Source: Microthrixaceae bacterium (GTDB taxonomy: Bacteria > Actinomycetota > Acidimicrobiia > Acidimicrobiales > Microtrichaceae). From it: a stretch of DNA of 50,536 bases. Under the pieces are notes generated by a model. It did no database searches, was not told the origin of the DNA, and saw nothing but the letters and a program-made list of their open reading frames with translations. Below, one piece after another: positions 26,242 through 35,027 of this stretch. Within the stretch, counting starts at the first letter, position 1; every line of letters starts with the position of its first letter. Location of the stretch: positions 1 through 50,536 of the forward strand of contig SKRR01000024.1 in assembly GCA_007118345.1 (NCBI GenBank), written 5' to 3'. The position numbers and the translations under genes were made by a program.

Positions 26242-29019
26242 ATGTTGGACCGCGCCCGCCATGCGACGCTCGTGCCGGGCGACCCCGCCCGAACCGTGTC
26301 GTTGGCGCTCTGGGCGCTCGACGATTCCTCCAGGAGTGACCCTCCGCCCGGGCTCGACGACGCTCACGCACTCGTGCCCCTGGCGTTGCCCTCCGGCAGC
26401 GACGGCGTCGAGGTCCAGCATCGCCGGGCCGAGCTGGTGGCGCTGCGCGACGTGCTCGACGAGCTCGTACAGGTCCCACCTGACGATCCCAGCGCCTCGA
26501 CCACGGTGCGCGCCTGGGCACTGGTCGCCCGCCACGCGCTGGGTCTGGTCGCCCGCGGCCACCTCCTCCCGGCCGTGTCGTCCTCCGGCTTCGACGAGTG
26601 GCACGCCGCCCCCCTCGACAATGACGATCGCGACGCCGTCGAAGCGCTGGCCCGGTGGCTGCCACCGCTCGCGCACTGTCTGGCACGGGGCGAGGGGTCG
26701 CGCCCCACCGTGCTCACGCCCCACGACGCGGTCCGGTCCCTGACCACCGCGGTCGCCGACCTGCTGCCCAGGACCGCCGCCGCCGGAACGGTCTCGCGCC
26801 AGCCGGCCTGGTGCGGAGCGGACCCGGTCGACCTCACCGCACTGCGGCGTCACCTGGGCGAGGACCGCGACGACCGGGCCGTGCTGGGGCTACGGGTCCA
26901 CCCCCCCGCCGTCGACGACGGGAACGTCAGCCTCAGCCTCCAGCTGCGGAGCCGACAGGACCCCGAGCTCGTGGTCGCACTCGACCGCCTCTGGACCAGT
27001 GCCGTTTCCGGGTTCGACGCCGACGACGAGGCCGATGCGCTCATCGGGCTCCGGCGAGCTGCATCGGTGTTCCCCCCGCTCGCTCCCCTGCTCGACCAGG
27101 CTCGCCCCGCCGGGCTCGACCTCACCGATGCCGACGCGGCCCGCCTGCTCGGCGGAGCGACCCAGGAACTCACCGAGGTCGGCGTCGAGGTCCTCGTGCC
27201 CGATGAGCTCGTCCGCTCCGTGCGGGCGGTGGCGCACGCACGCCCCGTGGCCGACGAGTCCGTCGCCGATGTTCGCGCGCCGGCCGTGTTCGACCTGGCA
27301 TCGCTGTGCGAGCTGACCTGGCGACCGCAGCTCGACGGTGTGGAGCTCACCGACGAAGAGCTCGCGGTGCTCGAATCGGCCACGCGGCCGCTCGTGCGCC
27401 TCCGCGACCGCTGGGTGCTCGTCGACCCGGGCCTCGCTGAGAAGCTCGCTCGTCGGGAACGACTCAGCGGGGCCGACGCCGTGGCGGCCGCGCTCGGTGC
27501 CGACGTCCTGGTCGACGGTGAGCGCGTCGACCTGCGTGTCGAGGGTGCCCCCGCCGCCCTCGCGGAACGCCTCCGGGTCGCGGCGGAACCCCACGAACTG
27601 CCCGAGCCCCCGGGGCTCGTCGCCGAGCTCCGGCCCTATCAGCGGCGCGGTCTGGCGTGGCTCAACGAGATGGTCGAGCTCGGGCTGGGCGGTGTGCTGG
27701 CCGACGACATGGGCCTCGGCAAGACGATCCAGCTCATCGCACTGCACCTGCACCGGCGGCCCTGGTGGGTCGGGCCGACCCTCGTCGTCTGCCCGGCGAG
27801 TGTGGTCGGCAACTGGGAGCGGGAGCTCGCCCGTTTCGCTCCGGACGTCGCGGTACGGCGCTACCACGGTGCCGAGCGCACCCTGGACGGCGTCGCCGCC
27901 GGCGAGATCGTCGTGACCACCTACGGCATCGTGCGGCGCGACGTCGACCGACTCGCCGCCCACCGATGGTCCCTGGTGGTCGCCGACGAGGCCCAGAACG
28001 TCAAGAACCCGTCCTCGGCCACCGCACGGGCACTCCGGCGCGTGCCGTCGGTGGCGCGGCTCGCGATGACGGGGACGCCGGTCGAGAACCGCCTGAGCGA
28101 GCTCTGGGCCCTGCTCGACTGGACCACCCCCGGGCTGTTGGGCGATCTCGCCACGTTCAACCGGTCGGTCGCCGTTCCCGTGGAACGGGACCGCGACCCC
28201 GCCGCGGGCGAGCGACTCGCGCGCCTGTTGTCACCGTTCCTCCTGCGGCGCCGCAAGGACGACCCAACCGTCGTTCCCGACCTCCCGCCCAAGACCGAGA
28301 CCGAACATCCCGTCCAACTCACCGCCGAGCAGGCCGCCCTGTACCGCAGGGTGGTCGACGAGGTCCTGGCGGCCATCGCGTCGGCCGAGGGCATCGAGCG
28401 TCGGGGGCTGGTGCTGAAGTTGCTCACCGCGCTGAAGCAGATCTGCAACCATCCGCGCCAGTACCTGCGTGACGACGGCCCGCTCGCTGGACGCTCCGGC
28501 AAGCTGGCCGCCGCCGAGGACCTCATCGACGCGATCCGGGCCGCTGACGACTCGGTGTTGGTCTTCACGCAGTACGTCCAGATGGGGGAGCTGCTCGTGG
28601 CACGGCTCGCAGAGGCCGGGCACGCCGCGGCCTTCCTGCACGGCGGACTGCCGCTGCCCCGTCGTGACGAGCTCGTCACCTCCTTCCAGGAGGGCAAGCC
28701 GGGCGTCTTCGTGATCTCCCTCAAGGCGGGCGGAACCGGCCTCAACCTGACTCGTGCCACCCACGTCATCCATTTCGACCGCTGGTGGAACCCGGCGGTC
28801 GAACAGCAAGCCTCCGATCGGGCCTGGCGCATCGGCCAGGACCGTCCCGTGCAGGTGCACCAGCTGCTCTCCGAGGGCACCGTCGAGGACCGCATCGCCT
28901 CGCTCCTCGCCGACAAACGGCAGCTCGCCGAACGTGTCGTGGGGGGCGGCGAGGCATGGCTCACCGAGCTCGACGACGACGAGCTCGCCGACCTCGTGCG
29001 ACTGGGTGGCGGTTCGTGA
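26242..29019 (+). CDS. SNF2/HepA-family DNA translocase
   Basis: Superfamily-2 ATPase (925 aa). Residues 1-450 form a poorly conserved N-terminal region matching the SNF2 helicase-associated layout; the motor occupies about 455-915. Walker A DDMGLGKTIQ (about 486-495), DEAQ box VVADEAQNVKNP (about 580), motif III LAMTGTPVENRLSELW, LKAGGTGLNLT and the motif VI QASDRAWRIGQ (about 855) are all intact, so it should hydrolyse ATP. The GTGA at 29016 couples it to the SWIM protein. The same pair (HelZ plus SWIM protein) exists in mycobacteria; the role is unclear, with DNA repair or transcription recycling proposed for relatives. Confidence 0.95.
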   Translation: MLDRARHATLVPGDPARTVSLALWALDDSSRSDPPPGLDDAHALVPLALPSGSDGVEVQHRRAELVALRDVLDELVQVPPDDPSASTTVRAWALVARHALGLVARGHLLPAVSSSGFDEWHAAPLDNDDRDAVEALARWLPPLAHCLARGEGSRPTVLTPHDAVRSLTTAVADLLPRTAAAGTVSRQPAWCGADPVDLTALRRHLGEDRDDRAVLGLRVHPPAVDDGNVSLSLQLRSRQDPELVVALDRLWTSAVSGFDADDEADALIGLRRAASVFPPLAPLLDQARPAGLDLTDADAARLLGGATQELTEVGVEVLVPDELVRSVRAVAHARPVADESVADVRAPAVFDLASLCELTWRPQLDGVELTDEELAVLESATRPLVRLRDRWVLVDPGLAEKLARRERLSGADAVAAALGADVLVDGERVDLRVEGAPAALAERLRVAAEPHELPEPPGLVAELRPYQRRGLAWLNEMVELGLGGVLADDMGLGKTIQLIALHLHRRPWWVGPTLVVCPASVVGNWERELARFAPDVAVRRYHGAERTLDGVAAGEIVVTTYGIVRRDVDRLAAHRWSLVVADEAQNVKNPSSATARALRRVPSVARLAMTGTPVENRLSELWALLDWTTPGLLGDLATFNRSVAVPVERDRDPAAGERLARLLSPFLLRRRKDDPTVVPDLPPKTETEHPVQLTAEQAALYRRVVDEVLAAIASAEGIERRGLVLKLLTALKQICNHPRQYLRDDGPLAGRSGKLAAAEDLIDAIRAADDSVLVFTQYVQMGELLVARLAEAGHAAAFLHGGLPLPRRDELVTSFQEGKPGVFVISLKAGGTGLNLTRATHVIHFDRWWNPAVEQQASDRAWRIGQDRPVQVHQLLSEGTVEDRIASLLADKRQLAERVVGGGEAWLTELDDDELADLVRLGGGS

Positions 29020-30272
29020 GCCGCTTCGGCAGCACCTGGTGGGGTCGGGCGTGGGTCGATGCGCTCGAGCGCTCGGACCCGACGGGGGGCGCGGGGCTCC
29101 GACGCGGACGGGCCGCGGCGAAGCGGGGCGCGGTGCAGCGTGTCGAGCTGCACGTGGGCTATCTCTCCGCCCGGGTCGTCGGGTCACATGGCGAACTGCA
29201 CCAGCTCACCATCGAGGTGCGTCAGCTCGCCGAGTCCGAGTGGGACGAGGTCGCCAGCGCGATCGCGGGACGCGCGTCGCATCTCGCAGCGCTGCTGGAC
29301 GGCGAGCTCGACCCCGGAGTGATCGACGATGCGCGCAGCGTCGACGTCGAGCTGCTCCCCGGCACCTCGGACCTGCGCCCGGACTGCGACTGCGAGGAGT
29401 ACGCGAGTCCGTGCAGCCATGCCGCGGCCGCCAGCTATGTCGTCGCCGACGAACTCGATCGCGACCCGTTCGCGCTGCTCCTGCTCCGCGGCCGCGACCG
29501 CGCCGCGGTGCTCGAACGGGTCAGGGCCGCCCGAGCCGGCAGCGAGCTGGCGTCGGCCACGCTCCCGCTCGACGGCTCGGTTCCCGACGACGAGCTCGAC
29601 CCAGCGGACCTCTGGAACGGGCGCTCGCCGGCCGATCCGTTGGCAGAACCGCCACCGCTTCCGGGACTCCGCGCCGCGAGTGCGCTCCTGCGACCGGGGC
29701 GGCACCCCCAGTGGGACGCCGACCTCCCGCCACGCCACGGCATCGACCCTCGCCGCGTCGACGCGCTGGCCGAGGACGCCGTGCTGCGGGCCTGGGGCAT
29801 GCTCGTGGACGGTCGTCCGTCGGGGCTGAACTCGTCGGCCCGAGCCGATCTCGCGCGCCGCGCAGCGATCGCTCCCACCCAGCTGGTCGATCTCGCCTCG
29901 CTGGCGGGGCTGACCCCGACCCGCCTACGAGCGTGGGCCGCGGCGTGGTCGCTCGCGGGTGACGCCGGGGTGACCGTGGTGGCCGACCCCTCGAAGTGGC
30001 GGACGGATCCAGCGCTGCTCGAAGCTGCGCGCGAACAGCTCGTCGAGCTCGGAGTGCCGCGTCGTTCGGTGTCGCTCAACTACGACAGCCTCCGGCGTGC
30101 ACCCGACACCTGGCTCGTCGCTGCGGGCGACGGCTCCTGGTACCGCCTGGCTGGTACCGACAAGCACCAGGACCTGCGCCTGGTCGCAGGCCCGGCGGCC
30201 GAACCGGGAGATCTCATCGAGCTGCCGGGAGCGTGGCAGCCAGCGACCGGCCAACTCCCCCTCGAGTGGTGA
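29016..30272 (+). CDS. SWIM zinc-finger protein, partner of the SNF2 ATPase
   Basis: The 418-aa product starts at GTG 29016 inside the SNF2 stop (GTGA), opening SRFGSTWWGRAWVDALE, the usual start of SNF2-linked SWIM proteins. The SWIM motif is CDCEEYASPCSH (CxCx7CxH, about residues 125-136), predicted to bind zinc and DNA or protein. The C-terminal half is helical and Arg/Ala-rich with no motif I can name. A longer open frame upstream lies entirely inside the SNF2 gene and is rejected. Confidence 0.88.
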   Translation: MSRFGSTWWGRAWVDALERSDPTGGAGLRRGRAAAKRGAVQRVELHVGYLSARVVGSHGELHQLTIEVRQLAESEWDEVASAIAGRASHLAALLDGELDPGVIDDARSVDVELLPGTSDLRPDCDCEEYASPCSHAAAASYVVADELDRDPFALLLLRGRDRAAVLERVRAARAGSELASATLPLDGSVPDDELDPADLWNGRSPADPLAEPPPLPGLRAASALLRPGRHPQWDADLPPRHGIDPRRVDALAEDAVLRAWGMLVDGRPSGLNSSARADLARRAAIAPTQLVDLASLAGLTPTRLRAWAAAWSLAGDAGVTVVADPSKWRTDPALLEAAREQLVELGVPRRSVSLNYDSLRRAPDTWLVAAGDGSWYRLAGTDKHQDLRLVAGPAAEPGDLIELPGAWQPATGQLPLEW

Positions 30273-30321
30273 GCACCAGCGGGGCTCCGACAGCCACCGG
30301 CGCCCGTACGACACGCTGCAC

Positions 30322-31224
30322 TCAGGCCGAGGTGAGCTCCAGATCGAGGCCGAGGTCCAGCGGCCGCGACTTCAGCACCGCCGAGGACGACTTCCTCTCG
30401 ACACCATCGGCCTCGATGGAACCGTTCGCAACGGCGACCGCGGCCGGCGACGACGCTGCCGAGGCGACCAGCACCGACGGCTGCGCCGTGGCAACTGCCG
30501 GCTCGGGCGCGGCCGGGCGTTCCGGCAGCGGCACCACCGGAGCGATCTTCCCCGGACGATCAGCGGCGCCGGCGTAGGTGTCGACGTACTCCTGGCCCGA
30601 GAGGTTGCGGATCTCGAACATCACTTCGTCGGTGATCTGACGCAGGATCATCCGGTCGGCTGCACGGTCGGAGTACTTCTCGACCGAGATGGGCCGTCCG
30701 AAGCGGATGTGGACACGACGGAAGGGCTTGGGCGTCTTCGAGTCGGGCGGCTGCACCTCGTCGCTGCCGATGATGCCCACCGGCACGATCGGGCAGCCGG
30801 TGCGCATCGCGAGCCGTGCGACACCGGTATGACCCTTGTGCAACCGGCCGTCGCGCGCCCGGGTTCCCTCCGGGTAGATGCCGAACAGCTCCCCGGCGGC
30901 GAGCACCTGCGCAGCCGCGTTGAGCGCGGCAGCAGAGGCGTCGCCGCCGGAGCGGTCGATCGGGATCATGCCGATCGCCGGAAAGACGTACTTGGTCTTC
31001 CAGGAGTCCATGTACTCGGCCTTGCCGACGTAGGTCATGCGTCGGCCGAGCACGAGAGGCACGAAGAACGAGTCGAGCACCGAGACGTGGTTGGGGGCGA
31101 TGATCGCCCCGCCCGATGACGGGACGTGTTCGAGGCCCTCGGTGGTGATGCGCCAGAAGAAGCGGAACGGCGGAGTCAGGACGGCTCGAGCGGCAGTCTG
31201 CAGCTTGCCGGCCTGATGGTCCAT
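30322..31224 (-). CDS. 1-acyl-glycerol-3-phosphate acyltransferase (PlsC family)
   Basis: PlsC-type acyltransferase, 300 aa. Motif I NHVSVLD (NHX4D, about 44-50), motif II IPIDRSGG, motif III YPEGTRARDG and motif IV CPIVPVG are present in order. The last 90 residues, after the catalytic domain, are a Pro/Ala/Ser-rich tail of unknown role. I chose ATG at 31224 because AGGAAGG lies 9 nt upstream; the longer frame would need TTG at 31251. It probably makes phosphatidic acid or acylates another lipid in phospholipid metabolism. Confidence 0.92.
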   Translation of the reverse strand: MDHQAGKLQTAARAVLTPPFRFFWRITTEGLEHVPSSGGAIIAPNHVSVLDSFFVPLVLGRRMTYVGKAEYMDSWKTKYVFPAIGMIPIDRSGGDASAAALNAAAQVLAAGELFGIYPEGTRARDGRLHKGHTGVARLAMRTGCPIVPVGIIGSDEVQPPDSKTPKPFRRVHIRFGRPISVEKYSDRAADRMILRQITDEVMFEIRNLSGQEYVDTYAGAADRPGKIAPVVPLPERPAAPEPAVATAQPSVLVASAASSPAAVAVANGSIEADGVERKSSSAVLKSRPLDLGLDLELTSA

Positions 31225-31289
31225 GCCCGACTTCCTTCCTACCTCGTCCAACGACGACGAGCTTAGCTCTGGGCAGTTCCACTCTCGAC

Positions 31290-31307
31290 GCGGATTTCGC
31301 GGATTTC
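31290..31307. repeat. Tandem 9-bp repeat upstream of the PlsC-type gene
   Basis: GCGGATTTC occurs twice head to tail in the 103-nt gap between mshC and the acyltransferase gene. It is more AT-rich than its surroundings and lies upstream of TAAGCT (31259-31264, minus), a possible -10. It could be a regulator site, or nothing. Confidence 0.35.
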
Positions 31308-31327
31308 ACATTTCCCGTACCTCGGGT

Positions 31328-32467
31328 TCACGATCGGACGTCGATCGGCGGGACGAGATCGACGCCGAGGAGCCCCGCCGCCTCGGACACGCCCAGGCCC
31401 ACTGACGCTGCGGCGTCGATCGCGGCGACCGCGCCCGGGGTGTCGAGGTCCTCGTCGAGTGCCCGGCGGGCAGCGTCGAGACCGCCGCTGCCCGAACCGG
31501 CGGCACGCCAACGGTGGAGTCGTTCGAGCGCAGCGGGCATCAGCGCGAGGTGCCACTCCCAGCTGTCGCGGTAGTGGTGGGTGAGGCACGTGAGGCGGAT
31601 CGCTCTCGGGTCCCACTCCTTGGCCAGGTCACCGACGAACACGAGGTTGCCGAGCGACTTGGACATCTTCTCCCCGTCCATGCGGACCATTGCCTGGTGC
31701 ATCCAATGCCGCACCAACGGCTCCCCGGTCGCCGCGCGGGACTGTGCCGCCTCGCACTCGTGGTGCGGGTAGATCAGGTCGGCGCCCCCGCCATGCAGGT
31801 CGATCGTGGTGCCGAGCTCACGAAGGCACAGTGCCGAGCACTCGATGTGCCAACCGGGTCGACCTGGGCCCCACAGCGAGTCCCACGCCGGTTCGTCGGC
31901 GAGGCTCGGCTGCCACAGCACGAAGTCGAGGGGGTCGCGCTTGTTGTCGTCCTCGGGGTTGCCGCCACGCTCGGCGGCGAGCCGGAGCATCTCGTCGCGG
32001 TCGTAGTGGCTGATCTCGCCGAACCGGTCGTAGCGACCCACCTCGAAGTACACCGCGCCACCGGACTCGTAGGCGTACCCGCGATCCAGGACCATTCCGA
32101 TGAATCCACGGATGTCGGGGATCGCCGAGGTCGCCCGCGGCTCCGACCAGGGCCGCAGCAGTCCGAGGGTGGCCATGTCGGCATCGAAACGGGCGAGCTC
32201 GGTCGCCGCGAGGTCCAGATAGTGCACACCCAGTTCGCGCGCCTTGGGCAGGATGCTGTCGTCGACGTCGGTCACGTTGCGCACGCAGCGCGTGTCGTGG
32301 CCGAGGTCCCGCAGTCGACGCTGCAGCACGTCGTAGGTCAGGTAGGTCGCCGCGTGACCCAGATGGCTGGCGTCGTAGGGCGTGATCCCGCAGGTGTACA
32401 TGGACACCGTCCGGTCGGCCGGCTCGAACGGGACGATCCTGGCGGTGGCGGTGTCGTAGAGGCGCAC
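31328..32467 (-). CDS. mshC: Mycothiol ligase MshC (Cys:GlcN-Ins ligase)
   Basis: ATP-dependent ligase joining cysteine to 1D-myo-inositol 2-amino-2-deoxyglucopyranoside in mycothiol synthesis. The 379-aa protein has YTCGITPYDASHLGHAATY (about 24-42): the CGITPYDxxHLGHA form is MshC; cysteinyl-tRNA synthetase has CGPTVYD..HIGNAR. Zinc ligands are that Cys, the Cys of WHIECSA and the His of HHECE. KMSKSLGN closes the ATP site, and the tRNA-binding C-terminal domain of CysS is missing, as expected. It starts 11 nt after npdG, suggesting co-transcription. Confidence 0.92.
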   Translation of the reverse strand: MRLYDTATARIVPFEPADRTVSMYTCGITPYDASHLGHAATYLTYDVLQRRLRDLGHDTRCVRNVTDVDDSILPKARELGVHYLDLAATELARFDADMATLGLLRPWSEPRATSAIPDIRGFIGMVLDRGYAYESGGAVYFEVGRYDRFGEISHYDRDEMLRLAAERGGNPEDDNKRDPLDFVLWQPSLADEPAWDSLWGPGRPGWHIECSALCLRELGTTIDLHGGGADLIYPHHECEAAQSRAATGEPLVRHWMHQAMVRMDGEKMSKSLGNLVFVGDLAKEWDPRAIRLTCLTHHYRDSWEWHLALMPAALERLHRWRAAGSGSGGLDAARRALDEDLDTPGAVAAIDAAASVGLGVSEAAGLLGVDLVPPIDVRS

Positions 32468-32478
32468 GGCGCCGGAAC

Positions 32479-33135
32479 TCAGGCCGGCAGTCCGGTGAAG
32501 CGGATGGCCACCCTGGTCTTGTACTTGACGTTCACCTGGAGCAGCACCGCGGCGAACGCCTCGATGGGTGCGGCGTTGGAGAGCTCACCGGCGTCCACCG
32601 CTCGAAGGTCGGGGATCTTCGACACGATGTCGATCGTGGTGGCCGTGGCGGAGGGGTGATCCGAACAGACGAGCACGTCGGACTCGACCGGGTGAGCGAT
32701 GTCGCCGAGCTCCTTGGCCGGGACGTGGTGCATCGTCGCCGCGACGAGCGAACGGGGCACCGTCGCCTGCACCGACGCTGCCACCGAACCACGCGGCGGG
32801 ACGAGCGGCTGGAACTCGTGGCCGACCTTCTGCAGTGCGTTCGCCATCGAGATGACGACCTTGCCCTTGAGCTCGCGCTCGCACTCCTTGGCAGTGATCG
32901 CGGCGGCGTCCCACGGGGTCGCGATGAACACCACCTCGGCCGAGGCGGCGGCGTGGTTGTCGCCCGCCTCGAGTGAGAGCTCGCGGTCGGACCACTTCTC
33001 GCTGATGCGGTCCACCACCTCGAGCGCGCGGTACTTCGAACGCGAGCCGACGACCACATCGAAACCCGACGCCGCCAGCCGTGCCGCGAGGCCGCTGCCC
33101 GCCGGTCCTGTGCCTCCGAGAACCCCGATCTGCAT
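32479..33135 (-). CDS. npdG: NADPH-dependent F420 reductase
   Basis: Rossmann-fold oxidoreductase (218 aa) that passes hydride between NADP(H) and coenzyme F420. The opening MQIGVLGGTGPAGSGLA has the GxGxxG-type nucleotide loop, then VVVGSRSKYRA (NADPH phosphate-binding Ser/Arg), VFIATPWDAA and the conserved SNAAPIEAFAAVLL near the C-terminus. The ATG at 33135 is preceded by repeats at 33171-33197. This implies that the organism makes or uses F420. Confidence 0.9.
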   Translation of the reverse strand: MQIGVLGGTGPAGSGLAARLAASGFDVVVGSRSKYRALEVVDRISEKWSDRELSLEAGDNHAAASAEVVFIATPWDAAAITAKECERELKGKVVISMANALQKVGHEFQPLVPPRGSVAASVQATVPRSLVAATMHHVPAKELGDIAHPVESDVLVCSDHPSATATTIDIVSKIPDLRAVDAGELSNAAPIEAFAAVLLQVNVKYKTRVAIRFTGLPA

Positions 33136-33170
33136 CCGGACACTCTGTCGCCCAGCTCGCCGCACCGCAA

Positions 33171-33197
33171 CCGGAGCACTCCCGGAGCACGCTCCGG
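33171..33197. repeat. Nested direct and inverted repeat between PIG-L gene and npdG
   Basis: CCGGAGCAC occurs at 33171-33179 and 33182-33190, and the second copy is followed by GCTCCGG (33191-33197), making a 6-bp stem with a tetraloop. It lies 5 nt after the PIG-L stop and 36 nt before the npdG start, so it may terminate the upstream operon or be an operator for npdG-mshC. Confidence 0.45.
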
Positions 33198-33201
33198 CGG
33201 G

Positions 33202-33969
33202 TCACGTCACCCAGCTCGGCACGTCCGCCGATTCGAACCAGACACGCTCCGTCGCACCGGTTCGGCGGTCGGCCAGCATCGCCGACCGGAAGAAGTCGTC
33301 CATCTGACTGCGATAGCAGCGCTGCACGATGCGGTGCGTGGTACCGGACACGGGCCCCGACACCTCGACCGCCGTCGGGCGGCGCAGCACCTCGGCGAGC
33401 GCGGCGCGCCGACGCTCCGGCGTCAGGTGGGACGCGTACGGTCGGTCCTCGTAGTGGCCGATCGGAAGCGCACAGTGAGGGCGGGCAGCAGCGGCGGCCA
33501 GCGCCAGCAGACGGTGGTCGACGTGCCCACCCAGGCCGGCAGGAACCAGGAGCAGGTCGGGGGGACCGACCGAGGTCGCTCCTTCGCCCTGACGTCGGAC
33601 CCAGTCGGTCAACTCGACCAGCAGCGGGTCAGCGGACAGGTCCGTGCGATGGTCCAACAACCGGTCGGGATCGAGGTCGCCCCAACGCAGGAGTGCCTCT
33701 TCCCAGTCCGCCGCCCGCCAGCGGTACCCGAACCGCCGCGACGCACGCCACTCCTCGTAGCGGCGCAGCAGGCCGATCCATCGGGCCCGTGATCGCGTCG
33801 GATGCACCCACTGGGTCCAGTTGGTACGCCCGAAGGCCACCTGGACGTGCACGTCGCAGGTGCTCAGGGTGCCGTCGCGCAAGCTCTGTCCCAGCGAGAG
33901 CGGCACGTCGTCGAAGTGCGGGGACAGCACCGTGACGCGCGGTCGGCCAGCTGGTGGAGGGGCGGTCAT
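33202..33969 (-). CDS. PIG-L family N-acetylglucosaminyl-type deacetylase
   Basis: Zinc-dependent deacetylase fold, 255 aa. The zinc/catalytic box reads SPHFDDVPLSLG (about 16-27): His and the Asp pair are kept, but the next residue is Val where MshB and Mca have Glu (AHPDDE). The third ligand box GLGGHVDHRLL is intact (about 147-157). The SPHxDD..LS form belongs to a PIG-L branch separate from MshB. The ATG overlaps the CNNM stop by 4 nt. Proximity to mshC invites a mycothiol link, but I cannot support MshB identity. Confidence 0.8.
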   Translation of the reverse strand: MTAPPPAGRPRVTVLSPHFDDVPLSLGQSLRDGTLSTCDVHVQVAFGRTNWTQWVHPTRSRARWIGLLRRYEEWRASRRFGYRWRAADWEEALLRWGDLDPDRLLDHRTDLSADPLLVELTDWVRRQGEGATSVGPPDLLLVPAGLGGHVDHRLLALAAAAARPHCALPIGHYEDRPYASHLTPERRRAALAEVLRRPTAVEVSGPVSGTTHRIVQRCYRSQMDDFFRSAMLADRRTGATERVWFESADVPSWVT

Positions 33970-35027
33970 CGCTGCCCAGTCTGGCCGCCGTCGGTCTCGT
34001 CGCGGATCTCTCCCACGATCGCCTCGAGCAGATCCTCGAGGGTCACCAGACCGACGACCCGGCCGTCGTCGACCACCACGGCCACGTGACGACGCGCCCG
34101 CCGCATCCGCGGCAGGACATCCTCGAGCGGATCTTCGGGAGCGACACGCAGCGCGACACGGACCGTGCCGGGCGGGAGCAGCTCCTGCTGCGCCGACACG
34201 TCGAGGGCGATGAGATCCTTGACGTGGAGGAACCCGACGACCTCGTCGGGCCGGCTGCCCACCACGAGCACCCGGGAGTGCCCCGATCGGTGCACCAGCT
34301 GCTCGGCCTCGGCGACGGTCACGGTGTGGGGCACGGTGACCAGCTGCTCGCTGCTGGTCATCACGTCGCGGACGACGAGTCCACGGAACGACAGCGCGGC
34401 GAGCAGCCGCTCGTGCTGGGACGCGTCGAGTTGGCCGCTGGCACGGGAGGCGCCGAGCACCGCCGCGAGATGGTCACTCGATCGTGCGCCACCGAGTCGC
34501 GCCCGGACCGCACCGGTGACCCTCGTGATGCCCGCGGCGGCGAGCCGGGCCGATCCGGCGAGGGGTGCCAGCAGCACCGCTGCCACCTGCTGGACCGGAG
34601 CGAGCACCACCAGGGCGCGCTCGGGCGAGGACATCGCGAGCGATCGTGGAACGAGCTCACCGAGGACGAGGTGGATCGCCGACACGGCGGTCAGGACGAG
34701 CGCGACGGCGAGCACCGTGGCACCCGAGCCCGTGAGGCCGAATTGGTCGAACACGCGACGCAACGGCTGCGCACCCGCCGCGAGGACCACGGCGCCCAGC
34801 AACACCGAACATGTCGTCACCCCCGCCTGGGCGACCGCCAGCGATGCCTCCCGGTCGAGCAGCAGGGACCGGGCGGCGCGCTGGCGCCCCGCACCGCCAC
34901 CGTGGGGCGCCAGGCGGGTCACACGGGCCGACAACAGCGAGAACTCCGTCGCCACGAAGACGGCGTTCAGCGCGACCAGTGTGAACGTCGCCAGCGCGAG
35001 CGCCAGGACCAGCACCACCCCGTTCAC
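33966..35027 (-). CDS. CNNM/CorC family membrane protein, short form
   Basis: The 353-aa protein has a DUF21 membrane domain with helices at about 3-25, 60-85, 95-115 and 120-140, including the HLVLGELVPRSLA signature, then two CBS domains (about 215-340) ending in TLEDLLEAIVGEIRDE. It stops there and lacks the C-terminal CorC_HlyC domain found in the neighbour. Relatives are linked to Mg2+/Co2+ export or resistance. Start GTG at 35027, overlapping the upstream CNNM gene by 4 nt; the longer open frame upstream is not the gene. Confidence 0.88.
   Translation of the reverse strand: MNGVVLVLALALATFTLVALNAVFVATEFSLLSARVTRLAPHGGGAGRQRAARSLLLDREASLAVAQAGVTTCSVLLGAVVLAAGAQPLRRVFDQFGLTGSGATVLAVALVLTAVSAIHLVLGELVPRSLAMSSPERALVVLAPVQQVAAVLLAPLAGSARLAAAGITRVTGAVRARLGGARSSDHLAAVLGASRASGQLDASQHERLLAALSFRGLVVRDVMTSSEQLVTVPHTVTVAEAEQLVHRSGHSRVLVVGSRPDEVVGFLHVKDLIALDVSAQQELLPPGTVRVALRVAPEDPLEDVLPRMRRARRHVAVVVDDGRVVGLVTLEDLLEAIVGEIRDETDGGQTGQR

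Noticed and set aside
24284-26743. 819-codon open frame antisense to thrS
   Set aside because: Same cause; the thrS protein is complete and conserved, while this reading shows no motif.
31328-32467. Cysteinyl-tRNA synthetase
   Set aside because: The CGITPYD..HLGHA form and missing tRNA-binding domain indicate MshC.
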